Below, piece by piece: positions 27,845 to 36,085 of a DNA stretch of 64,000 bases. The notes under the pieces are model-generated. The model worked only from the letters and a program-made list of their open reading frames with translations, made no database searches and was not told where the DNA came from. Position numbers and translations under genes: made by a program. The DNA lies in NCBI RefSeq assembly GCF_000463015.1, contig NC_022247.1, positions 5,393,501 to 5,457,500 of the forward strand. The letters run 5' to 3'. This DNA comes from Variovorax paradoxus B4 (GTDB lineage: Bacteria > Pseudomonadota > Gammaproteobacteria > Burkholderiales > Burkholderiaceae_C). The stretch's first letter is position 1; every line of letters begins with the position of its first letter.

Positions 27845-28687
27845 ATGAATACGACGACTGCAAGCCCTTCTTCTGCCGCGGCATCGCCGCCGGCCCGTTC
27901 CGTGTGGCGCCCGCCCGAGATCTCGCTGCGCTGGTGGCCCGTGTTCCTGCGCAACCTGCTGGTGTGGCGCAAGCTCGCGATACCGAGCCTGATCGGCAAC
28001 ATCGCGGAGCCATTGATCTGGCTCGTGGCCTTCGGCTACGGCATGGGCGCGCTGGTGGGGCAGGTGGCGGTGGACGGCGTGAAGGTGCCCTACATCCTGT
28101 TCCTCGCGAGCGGCTCGATCTGCATGAGCGCGATGAATGCCGCGAGCTTCGAGGCGCTGTATTCGGCGTTCTCTCGCATGCAGGTGCAGAAGACCTGGGA
28201 CGGCATCATGAACGCGCCCGTGGGGCTCGACGACATCGTGCTGGCCGAGATGCTGTGGGCGGCGTTCAAGTCGATCTTCACTGTGACCGCGATCCTGTTC
28301 GTGATGCTCGGGCTGGGCATCAGCCACAGTCCGAAGCTGATCGTCGCGTGGATGATTCTGGCCGGTGCCGGCATCGCCTTCTCGTCGATCGCACTGATCT
28401 TCAATGCGCTTGCCAAGAGCTACGACTTCTTCACCTATTACTTCACGCTGTTCATGACGCCGATGATGTTCCTGAGCGGCGTGTTCTTTCCCCTGGAGCA
28501 ACTGCCTTCCGCCGTGCGCGCCGTGGCGGCGTGGCTGCCGTTGACCAATGCGGTGGCGCTGGTGCGGCCGCTGTTCATGGACCAGTGGCCGGCCGACTGG
28601 TGGCTGCATGCGGGGGTGCTGGCTGTGTATGCGGTTGCGGCTTTCTGGGTGGCTTTGGCGTTGACTCGGAAGAGGTTTCGGGGGTAG
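27845..28687 (+). CDS. NodJ-family ABC exporter permease (ABC-2 type)
   Basis: A 280-residue membrane protein with six hydrophobic segments of the ABC-2 type and the NodJ features WRKLAIPSLIGNIAEPLIWLVAFGYGMG near 45-72 and MTPMMFLSGVFFPLEQLP near 205-225 (parts quoted). It should form the channel for the preceding ATPase; the transported molecule is unknown, with (lipo)saccharide export being the family precedent. The two genes form an operon; a large REP-like palindrome directly follows. Confidence 0.9.
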   Translation: MNTTTASPSSAAASPPARSVWRPPEISLRWWPVFLRNLLVWRKLAIPSLIGNIAEPLIWLVAFGYGMGALVGQVAVDGVKVPYILFLASGSICMSAMNAASFEALYSAFSRMQVQKTWDGIMNAPVGLDDIVLAEMLWAAFKSIFTVTAILFVMLGLGISHSPKLIVAWMILAGAGIAFSSIALIFNALAKSYDFFTYYFTLFMTPMMFLSGVFFPLEQLPSAVRAVAAWLPLTNAVALVRPLFMDQWPADWWLHAGVLAVYAVAAFWVALALTRKRFRG

Positions 28688-28699
28688 GTTTTTTTGGGC

Positions 28700-28794
28700 T
28701 TCGGGGGCCGGGTCTCGCCCCGGCGGGCGACTCACTTTCTTTTGCTTCGCCAAAAGAAAGTGAGTCCGCCGCCGGGCGGAATCCCGGCCCCGAA
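28700..28794. repeat. REP-like interspersed palindrome
   Basis: CTCACTTTCTTTTG (28731-28744) pairs with CAAAAGAAAGTGAG (28751-28764) around a six-base loop. Outside it, TCGGGGGCCGGG (28701-28712) pairs with CCCGGCCCCGA (28783-28793) with one bulged G, so the whole 95 bases form a long cruciform-like element. The central TTTTGCTTCGCCAAAA is a form I know as scattered in intergenic DNA of Comamonadaceae. It could also end transcription of the nodI/J-type operon. Confidence 0.75.
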
Positions 28795-28835
28795 AACCAA
28801 ACCAAAAACAGAACCCAAAATAATTACATTGCACA

Positions 28836-28846
28836 CAATTCAATTG
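28836..28846. promoter_or_regulatory. Probable OhrR operator
   Basis: CAATT and AATTG surround a single C, inside an AT-rich patch 19 bases before the ohrR start. AATTG-type half-sites of this form are the known contact for OhrR proteins, so autoregulation is likely. The other part, CTACAATT at 28850-28858, may be a second half-site. Confidence 0.55.
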
Positions 28847-28864
28847 CGCACTACAATTCCAGCC

Positions 28865-29320
28865 ATGCGCAGCACCACACAAGCCACAGACGAAATGCTC
28901 AAGCTGGACAACCAGCTCTGCTTCGCCGTCTATTCCGCCTCGTTGGCCATGACCCGCCTCTACAAGCCGGTCCTGGAAAAGCTGCAGCTCACCTATCCCC
29001 AATACCTCGTCATGCTCGCCCTCTGGGAGCAAGACGGCCCCACGGTCTCCGAGCTCGGCGAACGCCTGTCGCTCGATTCCGGCACGCTGACGCCGCTGCT
29101 CAAACGGCTCGAAGCCAACGGCTATGTGGCCCGGGTGCGAGACGTGGCCGACGAACGCCGCGTGCACATCACGCTGACTGCCGCTGGCCGCAGGCTCAAG
29201 GCCCGTGCGGCCAATGTGCCCGAATGCCTGATGGCTGCCGCCCAATGTTCTGTGCCGGAACTCATTTCGCTCACCCAGCAGATCCAGTCGCTGCGCGATC
29301 GCATCAAGAAGGCAGTCTGA
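28865..29320 (+). CDS. ohrR: MarR-family organic hydroperoxide sensor OhrR
   Basis: A 151-residue MarR repressor that leaves DNA when its N-terminal cysteine is oxidised by organic peroxides. The reactive cysteine is C19 in LDNQLCFAVYSAS, the OhrR hallmark; C121 and C128 near the C-terminus would allow the two-cysteine mechanism known in Xanthomonas. The winged helix includes LSLDSGTLTPLLKRLEANGYVAR and RDVADERRVHITLT. The ATG at 28865 matches family N-termini; upstream in-frame sequence is the REP-like element. It lies 96 bases before ohr in the same direction. Confidence 0.95.
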   Translation: MRSTTQATDEMLKLDNQLCFAVYSASLAMTRLYKPVLEKLQLTYPQYLVMLALWEQDGPTVSELGERLSLDSGTLTPLLKRLEANGYVARVRDVADERRVHITLTAAGRRLKARAANVPECLMAAAQCSVPELISLTQQIQSLRDRIKKAV

Positions 29321-29416
29321 CAGGCATAGACATATCAGTTTTCTCCCCCGCTTCGATCGAAAAAAGAGAGAGAAGCTATTTCACCTCCCCCCTCCATCAT
29401 CATCAAAGGAATCACC

Positions 29417-29842
29417 ATGACCACCAAGCTCGACAAGGTTCTCTACACCGCTGAAGCCCACACCGTCGGCGGCCGCGAAGGCGCGGGCAAGTCCAGCGAC
29501 GGCGCCATCGACGTCAAGCTCAGCTCGCCCGGTTCGGGCAAGCCCGGCACCAACCCCGAGCAGCTGTTCGCGGTCGGCTACGCCGCCTGCTTCATCGGCG
29601 CGATGAAGGCGGTCGGCCCGAAGATCGGCGTGAAGGTGCCCGAGGACGTGGCCATCGACTCCAGCGTTTCCCTTGGCCCGACGAATGGCGGCGCCGCCTA
29701 CGGCATCGCCGTGAAGCTGGCCATCACGCTGCCCGGCCTGGACACCGAACAGAAGCAGAAGCTGGTCGACACGGCTCACCAGGTCTGCCCGTACTCGAAC
29801 GCCACGCGCGGCAACATCGACGTCGAACTCTCGATCGCCTGA
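29417..29842 (+). CDS. ohr: Organic hydroperoxide resistance peroxidase Ohr
   Basis: A 141-residue OsmC-fold thiol peroxidase that reduces organic hydroperoxides with lipoylated or dithiol donors. The catalytic pair is C58 in AVGYAACFIGAM and C124 in HQVCPYSNATRGN, with R20 (VGGREG) and E48 completing the site. Length and motifs are typical of Ohr and distinguish it from OsmC. A good AAAGGAATC site precedes the ATG and an intrinsic terminator follows. Regulation by the adjacent OhrR is expected. Confidence 0.96.
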   Translation: MTTKLDKVLYTAEAHTVGGREGAGKSSDGAIDVKLSSPGSGKPGTNPEQLFAVGYAACFIGAMKAVGPKIGVKVPEDVAIDSSVSLGPTNGGAAYGIAVKLAITLPGLDTEQKQKLVDTAHQVCPYSNATRGNIDVELSIA

Positions 29843-29867
29843 TTCCGCGCCCAGCGCAGAAAAAAAG

Positions 29868-29902
29868 AAAAGCGTCCCGGCCACAAGCCGGGGCGCTTTT
29901 TT
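29868..29902 (+). terminator. Intrinsic terminator after ohr
   Basis: AAAAGCGTCCCGGC (29868-29881) pairs with GCCGGGGCGCTTTT (29887-29900) with one T-G wobble, followed by TT; flanking A-run and T-run allow use in either direction. Confidence 0.88.
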
Positions 29903-30027
29903 CATGGCCGGCGTTGTCTCGCGGGTGACCCGGAAAAGGGAAACGCGATAGCGCCTTTCATCAAGCTTGGCTAATGTGACTGCAGCACGCGCCACCCGCA
30001 ACTCGCACCACCGTGGAGATCGACACC

Positions 30028-31146
30028 ATGAGCACCACCACCAGCCTCCTGATCCGCAAGGGCGAACTCGCCACCACGCGACTGCACACCGCCACCGACC
30101 AGCCGCTGGCCGACGGCCAGGTGCGCGTGCGCATCGACTTCTTTGCGCTCACCTCCAACAACATCACCTACGCCGCCTTCGGCGATGCGATGAGCTACTG
30201 GCAGTTCTTCCCGTCCGGGGAAGAAGGCTGGGGCAGCATCCCGGTGTGGGGCTTCGCCAGCGTGGTGCAGTCGCAGCACCCGGGCGTGGCGGTGGGCGAG
30301 CGGCTCTACGGCTACTGGCCGATGTCGTCGAGCGCCGTGCTGAGCCCCGACCGCCTCTCGCCCGGGCGCTTCACCGACGCCGCCCCGCACCGCGCCGAGC
30401 TGCCCGCGGTCTACAACCAGTACTTCCGCTGCAACGCAGACCCGCTCTACACCGCGGACACCGAAGACGTGCAGGCGCTGCTGCGCCCGCTGTTCATCAC
30501 CTCGTGGCTGATCGACGACTTCATGGCGGACAACGATTTCTTCGGCGCGAACACCATGCTGCTGTCGAGCGCATCGAGCAAGACGGCCTATGGCACCGCC
30601 TTCCAGCTGCACCAGCGCGAAGGCATCGAGGTGATCGGCCTGACCTCGCCCGCCAACGTGGCCTTCTGCGAAAGCCTGGGCTGCTACCACCGCCTGGTCA
30701 CCTACGACGCGCTCGACGGCATCGCGGCCGACGCGCCCTGCGTCTATGTGGACTTCGCCGGCAACGCCGGCCTGCGCAACGCGATCCACGCGCGCTTCTC
30801 CAACCTCAAGTACAGCTGCTCGATCGGCGGCACGCACGTCGAGCAGCTCGCGTCCAGGGGCGCGGGCAAGGACTTGGCCGGTCCGCGCGCCACGCTGTTC
30901 TTCGCGCCGGCGCAGATCAAGAAGCGCACCGCCGAGTGGGGCGCAGACGAATTCGGCCGGCGCATGGTGGCCGCATGGCACCACTTCCTTGCCACCGTGA
31001 CCGATGCCAGGAACCCCTGGCTGCGCGCCGAGCACCACCACGGCGGCGAAGCGGTGCAGGCCGCCTACGCGCAGGTGCTGGCCGGCAAGGGCGACCCGCG
31101 CGTCGGCCATATCCTTTCGCTTTACAAACAACCGGGCGGCCTCTGA
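30028..31146 (+). CDS. DUF2855 family protein, MDR-like
   Basis: A 372-residue protein that matches the DUF2855 pattern: an N-terminal GroES-like part (VRVRIDFFALTSNNITYAAFGDAMSYWQFFP), YGYWPMSS, the YNQYFRC motif and a Rossmann-like part with LLSSASSKTAYGTAF in the place of the dinucleotide loop. Related proteins are thought to be quinone-oxidoreductase-like but no activity is known to me. No zinc ligands are seen. GTG at 30013 is an alternative start; the ATG at 30028 has GGAG ten bases before it. It precedes srkA by 33 bases and may share its transcript. Confidence 0.8.
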   Translation: MSTTTSLLIRKGELATTRLHTATDQPLADGQVRVRIDFFALTSNNITYAAFGDAMSYWQFFPSGEEGWGSIPVWGFASVVQSQHPGVAVGERLYGYWPMSSSAVLSPDRLSPGRFTDAAPHRAELPAVYNQYFRCNADPLYTADTEDVQALLRPLFITSWLIDDFMADNDFFGANTMLLSSASSKTAYGTAFQLHQREGIEVIGLTSPANVAFCESLGCYHRLVTYDALDGIAADAPCVYVDFAGNAGLRNAIHARFSNLKYSCSIGGTHVEQLASRGAGKDLAGPRATLFFAPAQIKKRTAEWGADEFGRRMVAAWHHFLATVTDARNPWLRAEHHHGGEAVQAAYAQVLAGKGDPRVGHILSLYKQPGGL

Positions 31147-31179
31147 CATTCCGGGGGCCGGGGTAGCGACAATCGCTGC

Positions 31180-32214
31180 ATGACCCTTTCCCCCGCAGCG
31201 CCCGCGAATACCCATCCTTACGAGAGCCTCACGCCCGACGTGGTGCTGGACGCTCTGGCAACGCTCGGCCTGCACGGCGACGGCCGGCTCACGGGCCTGA
31301 ACTCGTACGAGAACCGGGTCTACCAGGTGTTCCTGGAAGACCGCAGTGCCGTGGTGGTCAAGTTCTACCGGCCCGAGCGCTGGAGCGAAGCCGAGATCCT
31401 CGAGGAGCACGGCTTCTCGCTCGAACTGGCCGCGGCCGAAGTGCCCGCCGTGGCGCCGCTGGTTTTCGACGGCGCCACGCTGCACCGCCACGGCGGCTTT
31501 GCCTTCAGCGTGAGCCCCTACCGCGGCGGCCGCGCGCCGGAGCTGGACGATTTCGAAGTGCTCGAATGGGTCGGCCGCTTTCTCGCGCGCATCCACACCG
31601 TGGGCGGCGCCAGGCCCTTCGAGGCCCGGCCCCCGCTCGACCTGCAGACCTTCGGCATCGCCTCGCGCGACTGGCTGCTGGCCAACGACAAGGTACCGCT
31701 CGACGTGCAGCGCGACTGGGAAAAGGCCTGCAACGAAGCGCTGGACATGATTGCCGCCACGGCACTGGCGGTGAACGCCCCTGCCTCCGACTTCAAGCCG
31801 CGCAAGCTGCGCCTCCACGGCGACGTGCATCCCGGCAACATCCTGTGGACACCCACCGACCGGCCCGGCGGCGGCCCGCACTTCGTCGACCTGGACGATG
31901 CGCGCACCGGCTTCGCGGTGCAAGACCTCTGGATGCTGCTGTCGGGCGAGCGCGCGCAGCGCACCTCGCAACTCTCGGGGCTGCTCGACGGCTACGAGCA
32001 GTTCCGCGAATTCGACCGCCGCGAACTCGCGCTGATCGAGCCGCTGCGCACCCTGCGGCTCATCCACTACAGCGCCTGGCTCGCGCGCCGCTGGGAAGAC
32101 CCGATCTTCCCGATCAACTTTCCGTGGTTCGGCTCCAGCGACTACTGGAAGGGCCAGATCCTCGTGCTGCAGGAGCAGTGTGAGCAAATGGCGGAAGCGC
32201 CGCTCTACGCCTGA
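31180..32214 (+). CDS. srkA: Stress response kinase A (RdoA/YihE type)
   Basis: A 344-residue Ser/Thr kinase with the aminoglycoside-phosphotransferase fold, known in E. coli to counter envelope and antibiotic stress. GLNSYENRVYQV is the glycine-loop substitute, VVKFYRPERW holds the ATP-binding lysine, LHGDVHPGNIL the catalytic Asp and VDLDDA the metal-binding Asp. Length and the C-terminal FPWFGSSDYWKGQI motif agree with SrkA. The last ten bases overlap the convergent LysR gene. Confidence 0.94.
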   Translation: MTLSPAAPANTHPYESLTPDVVLDALATLGLHGDGRLTGLNSYENRVYQVFLEDRSAVVVKFYRPERWSEAEILEEHGFSLELAAAEVPAVAPLVFDGATLHRHGGFAFSVSPYRGGRAPELDDFEVLEWVGRFLARIHTVGGARPFEARPPLDLQTFGIASRDWLLANDKVPLDVQRDWEKACNEALDMIAATALAVNAPASDFKPRKLRLHGDVHPGNILWTPTDRPGGGPHFVDLDDARTGFAVQDLWMLLSGERAQRTSQLSGLLDGYEQFREFDRRELALIEPLRTLRLIHYSAWLARRWEDPIFPINFPWFGSSDYWKGQILVLQEQCEQMAEAPLYA

Positions 32215-33107
32215 GAACGGGCCTCGGCCGCGAGGCTTTCCGCCACGCCCTGCAGCAACCGCTCGACCAGCACGTTCGGCGGCCCGCTGCGCCACACGCC
32301 ATGAGCCTCCGATTGCGCCACCGCGCGGTCGAGTGGCCGGAACACCGCCCCGCGCAGGGCCGAATGCCGCATGGCCTGCGGCACCAGCGCCACGCCCATG
32401 CCCTGCGACACCAGCGAGACCACCGCGAGCCAGTGGCGCACCTCGTGCCGCACCTCGGGCAGGAAACCGGCGTCGGCGCAGATCGACAGGATGCGCTCGT
32501 GGTAGTCGGGCGAGGCCTCGCGCGAGAACAGCACGAAGGGCTGGCTGCGCAGGTCGGCCGGCGCGAGCACGCGCTTGCGCGCCAGCGCATGGCCCGCAGG
32601 CAGGCAGCACACGAAAGGCTCGGACAGCAGCAGCCGGTGCTGCAGCTCGGGCGGCATGCGGCTGGTGTGCACGAAGCCCAGGTCGAGCCGGTCGTGCAGC
32701 AGCTCGGCGATCTGCACGCCCGAATTGAGTTCGGCGAGCGTGATGCGCACCGCCGGATGCCTTGCCTGGAACGCACGCAGCGCCTGCGGCAAGCCACGGT
32801 AGAGCATCGCACCGACGAAGCCGATGCGCAGCCGCCCCGCCGAGCCTGCGGCCACGTCGCGTGCTTCGAGCGCCGCCTCTTCCGCCTGCAGGAGCAGCCG
32901 CCGCGCCGAGATGCGCAGCGCCTCGCCCGCATGCGTGAGCCGCACCTCCTTGCTGTTGCGCTCGAACAGCCGCGCACCCACCGACTCCTCGAGTTGGCGG
33001 ATCGCCACCGACAGCGGCGGCTGCGAGATCGACAGGCGCCGCGCGGCGCGCCCGAAGTGCAGCTCCTCGGCCAGCACGGAAAAGTAGCGCAGGTGTCGCA
33101 GTTCCAT
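32205..33107 (-). CDS. LysR-family regulator of the acyl-CoA cluster
   Basis: A 300-residue LysR protein of the CatR/BenM-like branch: MELRHLRYFSVLAEELHFGRAARRLSISQPPLSVAIRQLEESVGARLFER at the N-terminus (parts quoted) and an effector domain with GFVHTSRMPPELQHRLLLSEPFVC. The ATG at 33107 gives the canonical start. The gene is divergent from the acyl-CoA dehydrogenase gene and a 26-base inverted repeat lies between them, so it most likely controls the catabolic genes 33198-37231 in response to an aromatic or aliphatic acid. Confidence 0.92.
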   Translation of the reverse strand: MELRHLRYFSVLAEELHFGRAARRLSISQPPLSVAIRQLEESVGARLFERNSKEVRLTHAGEALRISARRLLLQAEEAALEARDVAAGSAGRLRIGFVGAMLYRGLPQALRAFQARHPAVRITLAELNSGVQIAELLHDRLDLGFVHTSRMPPELQHRLLLSEPFVCCLPAGHALARKRVLAPADLRSQPFVLFSREASPDYHERILSICADAGFLPEVRHEVRHWLAVVSLVSQGMGVALVPQAMRHSALRGAVFRPLDRAVAQSEAHGVWRSGPPNVLVERLLQGVAESLAAEARSQA

Positions 33108-33117
33108 GAATAGGCAA

Positions 33118-33143
33118 ATCGAATCGAACAAGACCAATTCGAT
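33118..33143. promoter_or_regulatory. LysR-type operator candidate
   Basis: ATCGAAT (33118-33124) and ATTCGAT (33137-33143) are exact inverted repeats with a 12-base spacer, in the 90-base divergent gap. Size and position fit a LysR recognition site. Confidence 0.6.
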
Positions 33144-33197
33144 ATTAGACACGGATCGTCTGGAAACCAACAATGCGGCGAACCAGGAGACAAACGC

Positions 33198-34907
33198 ATG
33201 GCCCAGAACGACGCCACCGCTGCGCACGCGCACCCGATTCCCGACCGCCACGGCCAGAACCTGTTCAGCACCGACGCCGAGTTGCACACCCTGCTCGCGC
33301 TCTACCTGCCCGGCGACCTGCTGGCCCACATGCAGCCGCACTTCGAGCGCCTGGGCGGCCTCGCGGGCGGTCTGCTCGACGACCTGGCCGGCACCGCCGA
33401 CCGCAACCCGCCCACGCTGAAGCAGCGCACCCGCACCGGCCTGGACGAGCAGAAGGTCGTCAAGCACCCGGCCTACGTGGAGATGGAACGCCTCGCGCTC
33501 AGCGAATTCGGCCTGGCCGCCATGTCGCACCGCGACGAGACGCTGGGCTGGAAGGGCAAGATGCCGCCGCTGGTCAAGTACGTGCTGACCTATCTCTTCG
33601 TGCAGGCCGAGTTCGGCCTGTGCTGCCCGGTGTCGATGACCGACTCGCTCACGCGCACGCTCAAGAAGTTCGCGAGCCCCGAGCTGGTGGCGCGCTACCT
33701 GCCGCGCCTGACTTCGCTGGACTTCGACGAGCTCGCGCAGGGCGCGATGTTCATGACCGAGCAGGCCGCGGGCTCCGACATCGCGGCCACCGCGACGATG
33801 GCGCGGCAGGAGGCCGATGGCAGCTGGCGCATCACCGGCGACAAGTGGTTCTGCTCCAACCCCGATGCCGACTTCGCGATGGTGCTCGCGCGCGCCGACA
33901 ACGGCCTGCCCGGCATGAAGGGCGTGTCGCTGTTCCTGCTGCCGCGCCGGCTCGAAGACGAAAGCCTCAACCACTACCGCATCATTCGCCTGAAGGACAA
34001 GCTGGGCACGCGCTCGATGGCCAGCGGCGAAATCCGCCTCGAAGGCGCCGTCGCGTACCTGGTGGGCGAGGAAGGCCGCGGCTTCGTGCAGATGGCCGAC
34101 ATGGTCAACAACTCGCGCCTGTCGAACGGCGTGCGTGCCGCCGGCCTGATGCGACGCGCGGTGGCCGAGGCCGAGTACATCGCCTCCGAGCGCCGCGCCT
34201 TCGGCCGCACGCTCGAGCAGATGCCGCTGATGCAGCGCCAGCTCGACAAGCTGCGCCTGCCGGCCGAGCAGGCGCGCACGATGGTGTGCCAGACCGCGCT
34301 GGCGCTCGCGCGCTCCGATGCCGGCGAGCCCGATGCCTACGCACTGCTGCGCATCCTCACGCCGCTCATCAAGTTCCGAGCCTGCCGCGACGCGCGCAAG
34401 GTCACGGGCGATGCCATGGAAGTGCGCGGCGGCTGCGGCTACATCGAGGAATGGAGCGACCCGCGGCTTGTGCGCGATGCGCACCTGGGCTCGATCTGGG
34501 AAGGCACGAGCAACATCGTGGCGCTGGACGTGATCCGCGCCGTGAAGCGCGAGGGCTCGCTGCCGGTGCTGCGCGCGCACTGCGAGAAGCTGCTCGCCGA
34601 TGCGGAACTGGCACCGGCTTTTGCGAAGGCGCTGCGCGATGCACTGGCGCGTGCCGCCGCGCTGGCCGAGACGGCCGCCCGCGAAGGCGGCGACGTGCTG
34701 GCGCGCCAGGCCGCCTCGGCGCTCTACCACTGCACGAGCAGCATCGCGATGGCCTGGGAGGCGGCGCGCAGCGGTTCGGCCCCGCGCCTGCGCTGGGCCC
34801 AGCTGGTGCTGCTGCACCGCGTGCTGCCGCGCGACCCGCTCGCGCCCGACGCGATGCCCGCGGACTGGAACAGCGCCACCACGCGCACCGCCAGGGCCAC
34901 GGCCTGA
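33198..34907 (+). CDS. Acyl-CoA dehydrogenase, AidB-like
   Basis: A 569-residue FAD enzyme of the long acyl-CoA dehydrogenase class. The FAD/substrate motif FMTEQAAGSDIAATATMA (about 191-208) and WRITGDKWFCSNPDADFAMVLARAD follow an N-terminal helical region (to about 150) like that of AidB; the helical C-terminal part has VRGGCGYIEEWSDPRLVRDA and WEGTSNIVALDVIRA. The catalytic glutamate may be in YIEE, as in isovaleryl-type enzymes. Its place before a Bug receptor and a family III CoA-transferase indicates a catabolic role rather than DNA repair. AGGAGA precedes the ATG. Confidence 0.9.
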   Translation: MAQNDATAAHAHPIPDRHGQNLFSTDAELHTLLALYLPGDLLAHMQPHFERLGGLAGGLLDDLAGTADRNPPTLKQRTRTGLDEQKVVKHPAYVEMERLALSEFGLAAMSHRDETLGWKGKMPPLVKYVLTYLFVQAEFGLCCPVSMTDSLTRTLKKFASPELVARYLPRLTSLDFDELAQGAMFMTEQAAGSDIAATATMARQEADGSWRITGDKWFCSNPDADFAMVLARADNGLPGMKGVSLFLLPRRLEDESLNHYRIIRLKDKLGTRSMASGEIRLEGAVAYLVGEEGRGFVQMADMVNNSRLSNGVRAAGLMRRAVAEAEYIASERRAFGRTLEQMPLMQRQLDKLRLPAEQARTMVCQTALALARSDAGEPDAYALLRILTPLIKFRACRDARKVTGDAMEVRGGCGYIEEWSDPRLVRDAHLGSIWEGTSNIVALDVIRAVKREGSLPVLRAHCEKLLADAELAPAFAKALRDALARAAALAETAAREGGDVLARQAASALYHCTSSIAMAWEAARSGSAPRLRWAQLVLLHRVLPRDPLAPDAMPADWNSATTRTARATA

Positions 34908-34923
34908 TTCACGACAGAAAAAC

Positions 34924-34938
34924 GGAGACATCACCTTG
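34924..34938 (+). promoter_or_regulatory. Ribosome-binding site and TTG start of Bug protein gene
   Basis: GGAGACATCACCTTG, identical to 13614-13628. The next in-frame ATG would remove the signal peptide, so TTG is the start. Confidence 0.7.
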
Positions 34939-35922
34939 CGACACCTCACCCACTTCTTCGCGGCCCTGGCCGCTTGCGCCGCGCTGCTGACCGCAGCGCC
35001 CGGCGTGCAAGCCCAGAGCCCCTTCCCCGCCAAGCCCCTGATGCTGGTCGTGCCCTTCCCGCCCGGCGGCCCGACCGACGCGATGGCCCGCACGCTGGCG
35101 GCCGAGATGAAGGACCGCCTCGGCCAGCCGATGATCGTGGAGAACCGCGCAGGCGCGGGCGGCAACATCGGCGCCGACTACGTGGCGCGCGCCGAAGCCG
35201 ACGGCCACACGCTGCTGTTCGGCACCTCGGGCCCGCTCGCCATCAACGCGAGCCTCTACCGCAAGATCAGCTACGACCCGGTCAAGAGCTTCGCGCCGGT
35301 GATCCAGGTCGGCTACCTGCCGAACATCCTGGTGGTGAACCCTGCGCTGCCGGTGAAGGACGTGCGCGAACTCGTCGCCTATGCCAAGGCCAACCCCGGC
35401 AAGCTCAGCTATGCGTCGTCGGGCAACGGCGCATCGTCGCACCTGGCGGGCGTGCTGTTCAATTCGGTGGCCGGCACCGACCTGCAGCACATCCCCTACA
35501 AGGGCACCGGTCCCGCGCTCAACGACCTGCTCGGCAACCAGGTCAGCATGACCTTCACCGACATCCTCACCGCGCTGCCTTACGTGAAGGCGGGCAAGCT
35601 GCGCGCGCTGGGCGTGGCGACGGCCGCGCGCTCGCAGGCGCTGCCCGAGGTGCCGACGATTTCGGAGCAGGGCTACAAGGGCTACGACGTGAGCGTGTTC
35701 TTCGGCATCGTGGCGCCGGCCGGCACGCCCACGGACCGCGTGGCCAGGCTCAACCAGGCCTTCGCCGAAGTGCTGAACTCGCCCAAGGTCAAGCAGATGT
35801 TCGCGGCGCAGGGCCTCGAGGCCTCGGCCGACACCTCGCCGCAGAAGCTCGGGCAGTTCATCGTGAGCGAGTCGGCCAAGTGGAAGGACGTCGTGAAGAA
35901 GTCGGGCGCGCAGCTGGATTGA
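34936..35922 (+). CDS. Bug/TctC-family periplasmic binding protein
   Basis: A 328-residue receptor with a signal peptide ending GVQA/QSP (about residue 26). The family signatures are textbook: VVPFPPGGPTDAMARTLA and VENRAGAGGNIGADYVARAEADGHTLLFGTSGP (parts quoted), with YKGTGPALNDLLGNQVSM. It should bind the acid that the surrounding CoA-transferase and dehydrogenase degrade. Membrane components are missing here and are likely shared with another locus. Starts with TTG at 34936. Confidence 0.93.
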   Translation: MRHLTHFFAALAACAALLTAAPGVQAQSPFPAKPLMLVVPFPPGGPTDAMARTLAAEMKDRLGQPMIVENRAGAGGNIGADYVARAEADGHTLLFGTSGPLAINASLYRKISYDPVKSFAPVIQVGYLPNILVVNPALPVKDVRELVAYAKANPGKLSYASSGNGASSHLAGVLFNSVAGTDLQHIPYKGTGPALNDLLGNQVSMTFTDILTALPYVKAGKLRALGVATAARSQALPEVPTISEQGYKGYDVSVFFGIVAPAGTPTDRVARLNQAFAEVLNSPKVKQMFAAQGLEASADTSPQKLGQFIVSESAKWKDVVKKSGAQLD

Positions 35923-35953
35923 TTTGCGCCTTGTTGCCTTGTTGTTCGGGGCG

Positions 35954-35973
35954 CGCTCCCGACGACGGGAGCG
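35954..35973 (+). other. Hairpin in the Bug-CoA-transferase gap
   Basis: CGCTCCCG (35954-35961) pairs with CGGGAGCG (35966-35973) over a four-base loop. No T-run follows, so it may stabilise or partly terminate the upstream message. The rest of the 163-base gap is A/C-rich and holds no gene. Confidence 0.4.
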
Positions 35974-36085
35974 TTAGAAAGAGCGGTCGTTGATCAGCGG
36001 TACACCAGCGGCGTGCCCTGTGCACGCGCCCTGAACAAACAAACAAAAGCAAAAGCCCCAACACACAAAAGCACGGAACACCGAA

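Noticed and set aside
26882..28687. Nodulation locus
   Set aside because: Only the transporter pair is present; no nodABC or nod box is visible, and NodIJ-type exporters are widespread in beta-proteobacteria.
26318..29245. A 975-codon open frame on the minus strand across the NodIJ-type genes and ohrR
   Set aside because: It runs opposite three well-supported genes and through the REP-like repeat; composition is low-complexity Arg/His/Gln.
33173..34990. A 605-codon plus-strand frame overlapping the acyl-CoA dehydrogenase gene
   Set aside because: Same strand but another frame; only the dehydrogenase frame gives conserved motifs.
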